This document shows positions 1 through 6,781 of a stretch of 9,297 nt of DNA, in pieces. A program made the translations under genes and the position numbers. Positions within the stretch are counted from its first letter, which is position 1; each line of letters begins with the position of its first letter. The stretch lies in assembly GCA_023430775.1 (NCBI GenBank), contig JAEYYY010000581.1, positions 1 to 9,297 on the forward strand. Reading direction: 5' to 3'. The notes under the pieces were generated by a model. The model saw nothing but the letters and a program-made list of their open reading frames with translations. It did not search any database and was not told the origin of the DNA. This DNA comes from Pseudomonadota bacterium. GTDB taxonomy: Bacteria; Myxococcota_A; Polyangia; Haliangiales; Haliangiaceae.

Positions 1-2
1 AC

Positions 3-1766
3 GGCGATGGCCTGCCTCCGATCAAGCCACCGCCGAGCCGGCGCACGCCCGTGCCACCGATCCTCAAGAGCCCGGGTGTCGCCGCGAGTGTGGAAGCCAA
101 CGTCGACCCGGCGCGTGCCGCGACCGAGCTCGCCCGGGGCCAGGCTGCGAGCACGAAGCCGACCGAGAGCGCGGCATCGCCGCCGAGCACGGTGAAGGCC
201 CCGGCGCCAAACCCGACTCCCACCACCGGAGCCCCAGGGGCGAGTGGCTCGGCCGTTCCGCGTTCGGGTGCGCCATCGCCGGCCGCGGCGCCGTCGACCG
301 CTGCCGAGCCCCCACGCACCGCGCGAGCGGAGCGCGCCGCGATCGACAGCCCGCTGCGCAGCGGCCTCGGGCCTCCGAACAGCGATCTGGTGGTGCGCTT
401 CGATCGGCCGGCTGCGGCCAAGCCGCTGTCGCTCGAGCTCGACGACGAGTCCGGCGTGCGTCGCGACGCACTGGCGGTGCTCGATCTCGACGAGTCCGGC
501 GTGCGCCGCGATCCCGACGAGTCTCAGGCGCGCCGCACGGCGGCATCCGCACGCGCCGTCAGCGATGCGCTGCGCTCGCTCGACTTCGAGGACGGTGGAG
601 ACGACGACGACGCGCGCGACTTCGACGACGAGTCGGGCGTTCGCCAGATCGAATCGTCCGGCCACAGCATCGATATCGATCTCGAGGAGTCGCAGCCGGC
701 CGCGCGCGCGTACGACAGCGGCCCTGTTCGCCGCAGGCCGATCAGTGAAGACGCGCGCGCGATCAGCGTCGGCGACACGCCCGATGACGATGTCGTGATC
801 GAGGGCGAGTTGCCGGCGATCGAGCCGCTGTCGATCGCGATCCTCGACGACCCGCCGGTGATCGCAGCGGCGAAGGGTGCGATCGCGGTGGCCGGTCACA
901 AGGTGGTGGCCGCGGCGAGCGGGCAGGCCGGTATCGAGCAGATCAAGTCACTCCTGCGCTCCGGCAGCGCCGAGGTGTTGCTCGTCGGTGTGCCCGGCGG
1001 CGAGGCGCTGATCGATACCGCGCTCGCGCTCGCACCGAGGAGACCGGTGGTGATCGCGGCGACCTCGGGCAAGGCCGTCGAGGCGACGCGCCGCGCCGCC
1101 AGCGTCGGTGCGGATCTGGCGATCGCGCGACCGATCGACGTCGAGAAGCTCGCACCGGTGCTGTTCGCGGCGAGCAAGCTCGTGGTCGAGCGGCAGACCG
1201 CGACCACCGCGCGCGGCAACGAGACGATGATGCGCGCGCGACTCGACGCGCTGGTCGATCACGAGCCCGGCGCGATGCAACCGTTCGAGCTGTTCCAGCG
1301 CGTGCTCGAGCTCGAGCTCAAGCGCAGCAAGCGCTACGGCTATCCGATCGCGGTCGCGCTGTTCTCGCTCGGCGTCAACGGCCTCGACGACGAACCGCCG
1401 CCGCCCGGCGTCCACGGCATCCTCCGCGCCCGCGCGGGCAATGCGCTGATCCACTCGATCCGCGACATCGATCTGGCGACCGAGCTCGATCAGGAGCGGT
1501 TCCTCGTGCTGCTGCCGTACACCACGCTCGCGGGCGCCGCCGAGGTGGCGCGCCGGATCCTCCACGCGGTGACCAGCAGCAATCCGATCAACGCCGCGGG
1601 CAAGACGCTGACGCCGCGGATCACCGGTGCGGTGTCCGGCGCGATGCCCGGCCAGCCGCTGTCGTTCTCGCGCTTGATGCGCGATGCGACGCAGGCGCTC
1701 GAGCAAGCGCGCCGCGACGGTGCCGAGCTCGCGGTGCCGATGATCCGGGATCGCGGCGAGCCATGA
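3..1766 (+). CDS. Degenerate receiver-GGDEF signalling protein (5' end outside window)
   Basis: The frame is open from the first bases of the window with the same Pro-rich composition, so the true start probably lies upstream; a GTG at 51 is only the first in-frame start candidate inside. Bases 3 to about 825 encode a disordered region: Pro/Ala/Ser-rich, then acidic with repeated DESGVR motifs. Bases about 828-1190 resemble a CheY-like receiver (IAILDD start, ATSG, late GAD and ARPID), but the phosphoacceptor strand reads LLVGVPGG with no Asp and the conserved Lys is Arg. Bases about 1230-1750 resemble a GGDEF domain: RYGYP, then RDID at 1461-1472, with DQERF (1488-1502) where GG(D/E)EF should be, and the metal-binding Asp replaced (FSLGV at 1362). 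Cyclase activity is therefore unlikely. RDID matches the RxxD inhibitory site spacing, so c-di-GMP binding is possible; this is inference. The stop overlaps aroE (ATGA), which suggests co-translation. Confidence 0.8.
   Translation, partial: GDGLPPIKPPPSRRTPVPPILKSPGVAASVEANVDPARAATELARGQAASTKPTESAASPPSTVKAPAPNPTPTTGAPGASGSAVPRSGAPSPAAAPSTAAEPPRTARAERAAIDSPLRSGLGPPNSDLVVRFDRPAAAKPLSLELDDESGVRRDALAVLDLDESGVRRDPDESQARRTAASARAVSDALRSLDFEDGGDDDDARDFDDESGVRQIESSGHSIDIDLEESQPAARAYDSGPVRRRPISEDARAISVGDTPDDDVVIEGELPAIEPLSIAILDDPPVIAAAKGAIAVAGHKVVAAASGQAGIEQIKSLLRSGSAEVLLVGVPGGEALIDTALALAPRRPVVIAATSGKAVEATRRAASVGADLAIARPIDVEKLAPVLFAASKLVVERQTATTARGNETMMRARLDALVDHEPGAMQPFELFQRVLELELKRSKRYGYPIAVALFSLGVNGLDDEPPPPGVHGILRARAGNALIHSIRDIDLATELDQERFLVLLPYTTLAGAAEVARRILHAVTSSNPINAAGKTLTPRITGAVSGAMPGQPLSFSRLMRDATQALEQARRDGAELAVPMIRDRGEP
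441..644 (+). repeat. Dispersed DESGVR(R) peptide repeats
   Basis: Within the disordered acidic region of the signalling protein, the motif (D)DESGVRR occurs at 441-464 and DESGVRR at 489-509. DESQARR, a diverged copy, is at 516-536, and DDESGVRQ is at 624-647. The DNA copies differ at wobble positions (for example tccggcgtgcgt, tccggcgtgcgc and tcgggcgttcgc), so the peptide is conserved more than the DNA. That pattern suggests selection on a short linear motif rather than recent DNA duplication. Confidence 0.7.
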
Positions 1767-2623
1767 CGATCACCGGCACCACGCGGCTGGCCGCCGTGAT
1801 CGGCTGGCCGGTCGAGCACTCGCGCAGTCCGCAGATGCTCAACGCGGCCTTCGAGGCTCGCGGTGTCGATGCGGTGCTGGTGCCGCTCGGTGTCGATCCG
1901 TCGCAGCTCGCGGGCGTGGTCGGCGCGCTGCGTGCGACCCGCGCGCTCGGTGCGAGCGTGACGATTCCGCACAAGGTGGCGGTGGCGAACCTGTGCGATC
2001 AGCTGTCGCCGGCGGCGCGTGCGATCGGCGCGGTCAACTGCCTGCACTTCACCGAGACCGATATCGTCGGCCACAACACGGATAGCGAGGGGTTCGTCGA
2101 CAGCCTCGTCGAGGCCGGTTGCAAGCAGCCCCCCGAAATCGTTCTGCTCGGTGGCGGTGGAGCGTCGCGCGCGGTCGCCTTCGCCCTGCGTGCCGCCAGG
2201 CGAATTCATATCGTCGCGCGCAACCCTGATCGCGTGTCGTGGGTCGAAGCGATGCAACAGGTGGTGGTGCGACCCAACAACACGCAGCTCGTGGTCCATC
2301 CGTGGGACGACGTGCGCAGCGTTCTCGAGCGAGCCGAGCTGGTCGTCGATTGCACGCCGATCGGGCTATCGAAGACCGACGAGGTCGCGATGACCGATAC
2401 CATTCCACTCGACGCTGTCCGCAAGGACGTCTGGGTGACGACGCTCGTCTATCACCGCCCGACCTTGCTGCTCGAGCGCGCGCGCGATCGCGGGCATCCC
2501 ACCCTCGACGGGCGCGGCATGCTCGTGCATCAAGGCGCCCGCGCTTTTGGAATCTGGACGAACATGACAGCGCCCGTCGATGCGATGCGGCAGGCGCTCG
2601 ATGCCGCGCTTCGCGGTACGTGA
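1763..2623 (+). CDS. aroE: Shikimate dehydrogenase (NADP+)
   Basis: This enzyme reduces 3-dehydroshikimate to shikimate in the cytoplasm, in the pathway to aromatic amino acids and folate. At 286 residues it has the usual family length. Visible motifs in order: GWPVEHSRSP (14-23, substrate Ser20 and Ser22), SVTIPHK with catalytic Lys71, GAVN with Asn92, NTD with catalytic Asp107, the glycine-rich GGGGASRA loop (130-137), VARN with Arg153 suggesting NADP preference, DCTPIGL (197-202), Tyr230, and GMLVHQGA with Gln257. Substitutions against the usual pattern are Ser65 where NVT.P.K has Asn, Leu26 where SP..HN has His, and Asp in the N-A-T-P-x-G motif. The core catalytic pair is intact, so activity is likely. 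The ATG overlaps the stop of the upstream signalling gene; ribosome-binding sequence is weak (GGCGAG very close), in keeping with translational coupling. Confidence 0.95.
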   Translation: MTITGTTRLAAVIGWPVEHSRSPQMLNAAFEARGVDAVLVPLGVDPSQLAGVVGALRATRALGASVTIPHKVAVANLCDQLSPAARAIGAVNCLHFTETDIVGHNTDSEGFVDSLVEAGCKQPPEIVLLGGGGASRAVAFALRAARRIHIVARNPDRVSWVEAMQQVVVRPNNTQLVVHPWDDVRSVLERAELVVDCTPIGLSKTDEVAMTDTIPLDAVRKDVWVTTLVYHRPTLLLERARDRGHPTLDGRGMLVHQGARAFGIWTNMTAPVDAMRQALDAALRGT

Positions 2624-2664
2624 TCTGCATCGCACTGCGTTTCTCTCCGCCGTCGAGGTCCTTC

Positions 2665-3384
2665 GTGAAGAACATCCGCGAGCTTCCGGCCGTCGCGCTG
2701 TGCCTGACATTCACAGGAGTGGGTGTCGGATGGGCCGATCCGAGGACTGCAGACTACGTCGAGGATCCGATGGCTCCTCACCAGACCACCGGCAGCACCG
2801 CTCGTCTCGGGACGGCGGTCGGTGTGATCGCGGGTGATTCGGTCGAGGCGACCGCTCTTGGTGTCACCGTGGGTGGCGGCAAGCGCTGGAACCGGTTCGC
2901 TCTCGAAGCCGAGTACAGCTACCTCGAGCTGTCGGAGCGCGGTCCGTCGGATCTGACGATCGGCGACGCCCAGCGGCTGGGCGTGCTCGGTCGCGTCGAG
3001 CTGATCCGCCTCGGCTCCGAGATCGTCGGCGGCAACTCGATGCTCGCCGTCTATGTCGAGGGCGGTGCCGGCGTCGCGTGGAACGACTGGTATCGCCCGG
3101 CCTCCACCGAGCTCGGTCAGCGCTTCGTGCCCGACGACACCAAGCGCGTCGAGGGGCAGTTCGGCTTCGGCGTCATGCTCGATCACCGGCTGCAGGAACC
3201 GATCGGCTTCCCGCACCGGATCGGCTGGTTCCTCGGCTGGCGCATGACGATGACGCCGACCACCGATACGCCGATGTCCGTGTGTCGAGGCGTGTCGTGC
3301 CGGCGCGTCGAGATGGAGCCCGAGAACGATCGCTACGTCGATCGCTCGATGCTGTTCCAGTCGAGCCTGTCGGTCACCTGGTAG
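2665..3384 (+). CDS. Probable outer-membrane beta-barrel protein
   Basis: No named family is recognised. I place the start at GTG 2665 because it follows GAGG at 2655-2658 with six bases between, and because it gives a clean signal peptide: charged MKNIRE, hydrophobic core, cleavage after GWA (residue 24). The 215-residue mature part alternates polar and hydrophobic residues in strand-like segments (about 65-90, 103-117, 126-141, 161-176, 185-197, 228-239), and it ends in SSLSVTW, an aromatic C-terminal residue typical of BAM-recognised barrels. A Cys pair (207, 212) sits in a predicted loop. A GTG at 2620 overlapping the aroE stop is an alternative start but gives a poorer signal peptide. 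It lies 41 bases after aroE and may be cotranscribed. Its role (porin, structural or anchor) cannot be told. Confidence 0.75.
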   Translation: MKNIRELPAVALCLTFTGVGVGWADPRTADYVEDPMAPHQTTGSTARLGTAVGVIAGDSVEATALGVTVGGGKRWNRFALEAEYSYLELSERGPSDLTIGDAQRLGVLGRVELIRLGSEIVGGNSMLAVYVEGGAGVAWNDWYRPASTELGQRFVPDDTKRVEGQFGFGVMLDHRLQEPIGFPHRIGWFLGWRMTMTPTTDTPMSVCRGVSCRRVEMEPENDRYVDRSMLFQSSLSVTW

Positions 3385-3393
3385 CGACCCTCA

Positions 3394-3717
3394 CTACGGC
3401 AGATCGCTGGCGCTGCTTCCGCCACCGTCGCCATCGCCGTCGCTGGTGTCGCCGCCGGTCGGCGTGATCTTCTCCGCGGGTGCGATGCCCTGGCACTGCA
3501 CCTCGTCGACGCAGTCGCCCTGCTTGGTGGAGCACTCCATCCGGTTCGCGCCCGCCTCGTAGACCGGCTTGCCATCGACGCTCGTCGACGGCGTGGTCTT
3601 GCAGCAGCAGGTCTCGGGCCTGGCATTCGAGCCCTCGTTGACGATCGGAGATTCGGGCTTGGCCTTGGGACCACTGCACGCGGCCAGCGCGAGCACCAGC
3701 GATAGGACGAGCTTCAT
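3394..3717 (-). CDS. Small Cys-rich lipoprotein
   Basis: The 107-residue product starts MKLVLSLVLALAAC, a classic type II signal peptide with the lipobox LAAC and lipidated Cys14. Ser15 at +2 would favour outer-membrane sorting under the enterobacterial rule, which may not hold here. The mature chain has six further cysteines, in CCC (37-39) and at 62, 69 and 75, in a pattern suggesting a small disulfide-bonded or metal-binding fold. The tail (85-107) is Gly/Asp/Ser-rich and probably flexible. An upstream TAGGA lies nine to ten bases before the ATG. The stop is only nine bases from that of the barrel gene on the other strand. Function is unknown; no family is recognised. Confidence 0.75.
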   Translation of the reverse strand: MKLVLSLVLALAACSGPKAKPESPIVNEGSNARPETCCCKTTPSTSVDGKPVYEAGANRMECSTKQGDCVDEVQCQGIAPAEKITPTGGDTSDGDGDGGGSSASDLP

Positions 3718-3769
3718 GCGCTCGGTCCTAACACGGCATCGGAGGATCTACGCGACGCCGTACACGCGA

Positions 3770-4762
3770 TCACAACCCGGTCGGCGGGTTGTGGAAGAAC
3801 GCCTCGGTCTTCCACGCGTCCTTGCGGATCGTGCCATCGCCACCGTCGACCGTCGTCCTGAACAGCGCGCCCTCGCGGGCGATGCCGGCCGATGCGCGCG
3901 CGCCGTTGGTATCCTTCGGCTTGCCGTCGGCACCGATCTGGAACTTGAACGTGCGGACCACCTTGTTGTCGCGCATCAGCTTGAACTCGTAGTCGCCCGG
4001 GTTCTCCCACAGCTTCCAGCCCGCGTAGCCATCGGCGTCGGGCTTCTGGACCTGGGCGGGGAACTTGATCACCACCTGGTGGTACTCCCACTGCTTGAGC
4101 TCGGGCGGCGTCGCGCGGAGCTCGCTCGAGATGCCGGCCTCGGAGACGGGCTTACCGTTGAAGAACAGATATCCGCGGATCTTCGACATGTCGACGATCG
4201 CGCCCTTGATCCAGGTCTCGACGTACAGGTTCGTGGTGTCGCTGTAGTTCGGGAACACGTACGCCAGCGGCAGCCGCCAGTCCTGATCGACGTAGTAGTA
4301 GAACTGCTTGTTGCGGTCGGCCATCTTCGACGGGTTGTAGAGCCCGCGACCGACGGTGAACTTGCCCTTGAACAGCACCTTGTTCGTGCTGGTCAGCGCG
4401 TCGGTCAGCTTGACCGTGAACCCGAACAAGCCGGTCTGGTTCGTCGCGTCCTTCTCCTCGAGGCGGTAGCCGCAATCCTTGAGGGTCAAGAACTCCTTCT
4501 CGTCGGTTTGCGACACGTTCTCGCACTCGACCTTCAGCCACGGCTTGCCGTTCGGCAGCGTGTACTCCGCGGTGATCGCCGACGACGACGAGATCGGGCC
4601 GCTGATCTTGATCCGCAGGTTCGGCGTCCACTTCCACTCCTTCTTGTCGGGCTGGTGCGGGCGGAGGTGGAAGACGACGCCGAGCTTGTCGACGGTGGGC
4701 TCGCCGGCGTGGGCGGTCGATGCGCCGAGGAGGAGCATCGCGAGAACGAGGGTTGATCGCAT
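3770..4762 (-). CDS. Secreted protein of unknown function, 330 residues
   Basis: I do not recognise the family. The chosen start (ATG at 4762) gives a signal peptide MRSTLVLAMLLLGASTAHA with cleavage after Ala19. A longer reading up to 4909 only adds an Arg-rich stretch before this signal and overlaps the upstream gene. The mature protein is rich in aromatic and charged residues in beta-strand-like runs: LRIKISG (49-55), FYYYVDQDW (154-162), NLYVETWIKG (178-187), EYHQVVIKF (226-234) and GDYEFKLMRD (256-265). This resembles one or two beta-sandwich domains. Cys80 and Cys97 could form the only disulfide. The last 50 residues contain TNGARASAGIA, probably a linker. No catalytic motif is visible. 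It sits between a membrane protein and a Cys-rich lipoprotein on the same strand (gaps 95 and 52 bases), possibly one transcription unit. Confidence 0.72.
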   Translation of the reverse strand: MRSTLVLAMLLLGASTAHAGEPTVDKLGVVFHLRPHQPDKKEWKWTPNLRIKISGPISSSSAITAEYTLPNGKPWLKVECENVSQTDEKEFLTLKDCGYRLEEKDATNQTGLFGFTVKLTDALTSTNKVLFKGKFTVGRGLYNPSKMADRNKQFYYYVDQDWRLPLAYVFPNYSDTTNLYVETWIKGAIVDMSKIRGYLFFNGKPVSEAGISSELRATPPELKQWEYHQVVIKFPAQVQKPDADGYAGWKLWENPGDYEFKLMRDNKVVRTFKFQIGADGKPKDTNGARASAGIAREGALFRTTVDGGDGTIRKDAWKTEAFFHNPPTGL

Positions 4763-4857
4763 GCCGCTGCGCTGATCAAGCGGCGTGCCGTGACGAGTCT
4801 CCGCGCGCAGACGTGACTTGGCCGATCCGCCGCAGATCGCGCGGGCGAACTGCCCGG

Positions 4858-5436
<579 letters not shown>

Positions 5437-5506
5437 GAAGTGAACCTACCCGATCGGCAGCGCTGCTGCTGACTCGGCGGATCGCCGCCGCGATATCGTC
5501 GCGCCG
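5437..5506. promoter_or_regulatory. Divergent intergenic region with palindromes
   Basis: This 70-base gap separates two divergently transcribed genes, the four-helix protein (-) and the GST (+), so both promoters should lie in it. It contains a perfect 10-base palindrome GCAGCGCTGC at 5457-5466 and an 8-base palindrome CGATATCG at 5491-5498, nine bases before the GST ATG. In DNA this GC-rich such palindromes can occur by chance. I see no convincing -35/-10 pair and no good ribosome-binding site for the GST. Confidence 0.3.
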
Positions 5507-6133
5507 ATGAAGCCCAAGCTGACCTACTTCGACATCTCCGGAAGTCGCGGCGAAGAGTGCCGGCTCGCGCTGTTCCTCGCCGGCGTCGAGTTCGAGGACA
5601 ACCGCATCAAGGGCCCCGACTGGCCGGCGCTCAAGCCGAGGACGCCGTACGGCTCGATGCCGATCCTCGAGCTACCCGAGAAGCCGCCGCTCGCCCACTC
5701 GAACGCGATCCTGACCCTGATCGGGCGTCGCCACGGGCTCCACCCGAAGGACGACTTCGAGGCCGCGCGCCACGAAGGCATGATGGCGTTCGTCGAGGAG
5801 GTGCGGCATCACGTCAGCCCGACGCTGCGGATCCAGGATGCCGCCGAGAAGCAGGCCAGGCGCGAGGACCTCGCCGCGAACTACCTCCCGGGCTGGGCGA
5901 AGTTCGCCGAGCAGCACATCGAAGGCCCGTTCTTCGCCGGCGGCAAGCTGCACGTCGTCGATCTGAAGCTGTTCATGATCGTGCGCTGGTTCGCGACCGG
6001 TACCGTCGATCACATTCCGTCGACGGTGTTCGATCCGTTCCCGAAGCTGACCGGTGTCTACAAGGCGGTCGGCGATCACAGCGCCGTCAAGGCCTGGTAC
6101 GCGAGCCGATCCACCGCTGGCGCGCCAAAGTAG
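5507..6133 (+). CDS. Glutathione S-transferase, Tyr-type (sigma-like)
   Basis: A cytosolic enzyme that conjugates glutathione to electrophiles. Its length of 208 residues is usual. The N-terminal thioredoxin-like domain (about 1-77) starts KLTYFDISGSRGEECRLAL, with the likely catalytic Tyr7 and the RGE..R pattern of Tyr-type (alpha/mu/pi/sigma) classes. GSMPIL carries the cis-Pro (Pro52), and AHSNAI (63-68) matches the glutathione-binding (Q)S.AI segment, with His in place of the usual Gln. The helical C-terminal domain (about 85-205) has FFAGGKLHVVDLKLF, the N-capping/hydrophobic staple region with Asp152. The substrate cannot be predicted. The stop is four bases from that of the DUF1579-like gene on the opposite strand. 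The upstream Shine-Dalgarno sequence is weak or absent. Confidence 0.9.
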   Translation: MKPKLTYFDISGSRGEECRLALFLAGVEFEDNRIKGPDWPALKPRTPYGSMPILELPEKPPLAHSNAILTLIGRRHGLHPKDDFEAARHEGMMAFVEEVRHHVSPTLRIQDAAEKQARREDLAANYLPGWAKFAEQHIEGPFFAGGKLHVVDLKLFMIVRWFATGTVDHIPSTVFDPFPKLTGVYKAVGDHSAVKAWYASRSTAGAPK

Positions 6134-6137
6134 CCGC

Positions 6138-6707
6138 TTACTTCTTGCAGACCATCTCGTAGACGGGCTTCCACGACTTGCCCTTGTCCACGCTCACCAC
6201 GCCGTTGAACTTGACGGCCTTCGGATCGGTCGGATCGACGGTCTCCTTGAACTGACCGGCGCCCATCGCGCCCATGAAGTCGAGGTTCCAGACCAGCTTG
6301 TTTTCCTTCATGCCGTCGGACGTGCCGACGTACTGGTTGCCGTAGTTGTCGATCGAGATCCGGCGCCACTTCTTGCTGGCGGCATCGAACGTCGAATACG
6401 AGATCATCCGGAAACTTCCGCGGCTGCCCTTGCCCTCGACGACGTCGTTGATCCACCACTTGTCGAGATCGACCTTCGCGACGACCTTCGCGGTCATCTT
6501 CTCGCTGCTGCCGTCCATGCCCGACGACGTACCGGTGCACTTCCAGGTACCGACGACGTTCTTCGCCATCGCCTCGATCTCTGCGGGCGGCCTCGGTGGC
6601 TCGGGCTTGACTTCGGTCTTCGCGGCAGCGGGAGCCCCCTTGGTATCCGCAGTTGCCGAACCGACCAACGCCACCGTCGCCAGGAAGATCTTGGTGAACA
6701 TCGACAT
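6138..6707 (-). CDS. Secreted DUF1579-like protein
   Basis: A predicted exported protein of 189 residues. Signal peptide MSMFTKIFLATVALVGSATA with probable cleavage after Ala20, then a Pro/Lys/Ala linker to about residue 45. The folded part has VVGTWKCTG (51-59), DKWWINDVVEGK (82-93), ISYSTFDAASKKW (102-114) and ISIDNYGNQYVGTSDGMKENKLVW (117-140), the layout of the lipocalin-like DUF1579 barrels (W-x-G-x-W start, large WW/YD/W segments). Cys57 and Cys187 could tie the two ends of the barrel by a disulfide. I chose the second ATG (6707) because AGGAG lies six bases before it; the first ATG at 6713 touches AGGAG with no spacing. The biochemical role of this family is not known to me. Confidence 0.78.
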   Translation of the reverse strand: MSMFTKIFLATVALVGSATADTKGAPAAAKTEVKPEPPRPPAEIEAMAKNVVGTWKCTGTSSGMDGSSEKMTAKVVAKVDLDKWWINDVVEGKGSRGSFRMISYSTFDAASKKWRRISIDNYGNQYVGTSDGMKENKLVWNLDFMGAMGAGQFKETVDPTDPKAVKFNGVVSVDKGKSWKPVYEMVCKK

Positions 6708-6713
6708 CGTCAT

Positions 6714-6718
6714 CTCCT
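6714..6718 (-). promoter_or_regulatory. Shine-Dalgarno AGGAG deciding the DUF1579-like start
   Basis: On the minus strand the order is AGGAG, ATGACG, ATGTCG, ATGTTC. The motif abuts the first ATG and is six bases from the second and twelve from the third. The second (6707) has the best spacing, and all three keep the signal peptide. Confidence 0.6.
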
Positions 6719-6730
6719 GAGGTTGCGCGC

Positions 6731-6760
6731 ACTATACTTCGGCGACTTGAAACCTGTCGC
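6731..6760 (-). promoter_or_regulatory. Candidate sigma70-type promoter for the DUF1579-like gene
   Basis: On the minus strand GCGACA (6760-6755, four of six matches to TTGACA) is followed after 18 bases by TATAGT (6736-6731, five of six matches to TATAAT). This is one of the few AT-rich patches in the window. Transcription would begin near 6724, a few bases before the AGGAG site, giving a leader of about 17 bases. The same patch reads TATACT (6733-6738) on the plus strand and might serve the divergent lipoprotein, but I see no matching -35 there. Confidence 0.35.
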
Positions 6761-6781
6761 CTCACCGTGAGTCTCCAGAAC

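Noticed and set aside
948..1706. Minus-strand open frame of 252 codons inside the signalling gene
   Set aside because: Arg-, Ala- and Glu-rich shadow; the opposite strand has recognisable REC-like and GGDEF-like domains.
2239..2664. Extended start for the beta-barrel gene at ATG 2239
   Set aside because: It would overlap aroE by almost 400 bases and place the signal peptide internally.
3381..3397. GTAG/CTAC inverted repeat across the convergent stops at 3384 and 3394
   Set aside because: A four-base stem is expected by chance.
3569..4756. Plus-strand open frame of 395 codons opposite the lipoprotein and secreted protein
   Set aside because: Long runs of Leu/Val/Arg/Asp without motifs are typical of a shadow frame; the minus-strand genes have signal peptides and realistic composition.
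6128..6143. AAGTA/TACTT hairpin between the GST and DUF1579-like stops as a bidirectional terminator
   Set aside because: Only a five-base AT-rich stem with no T-run; too weak to call.
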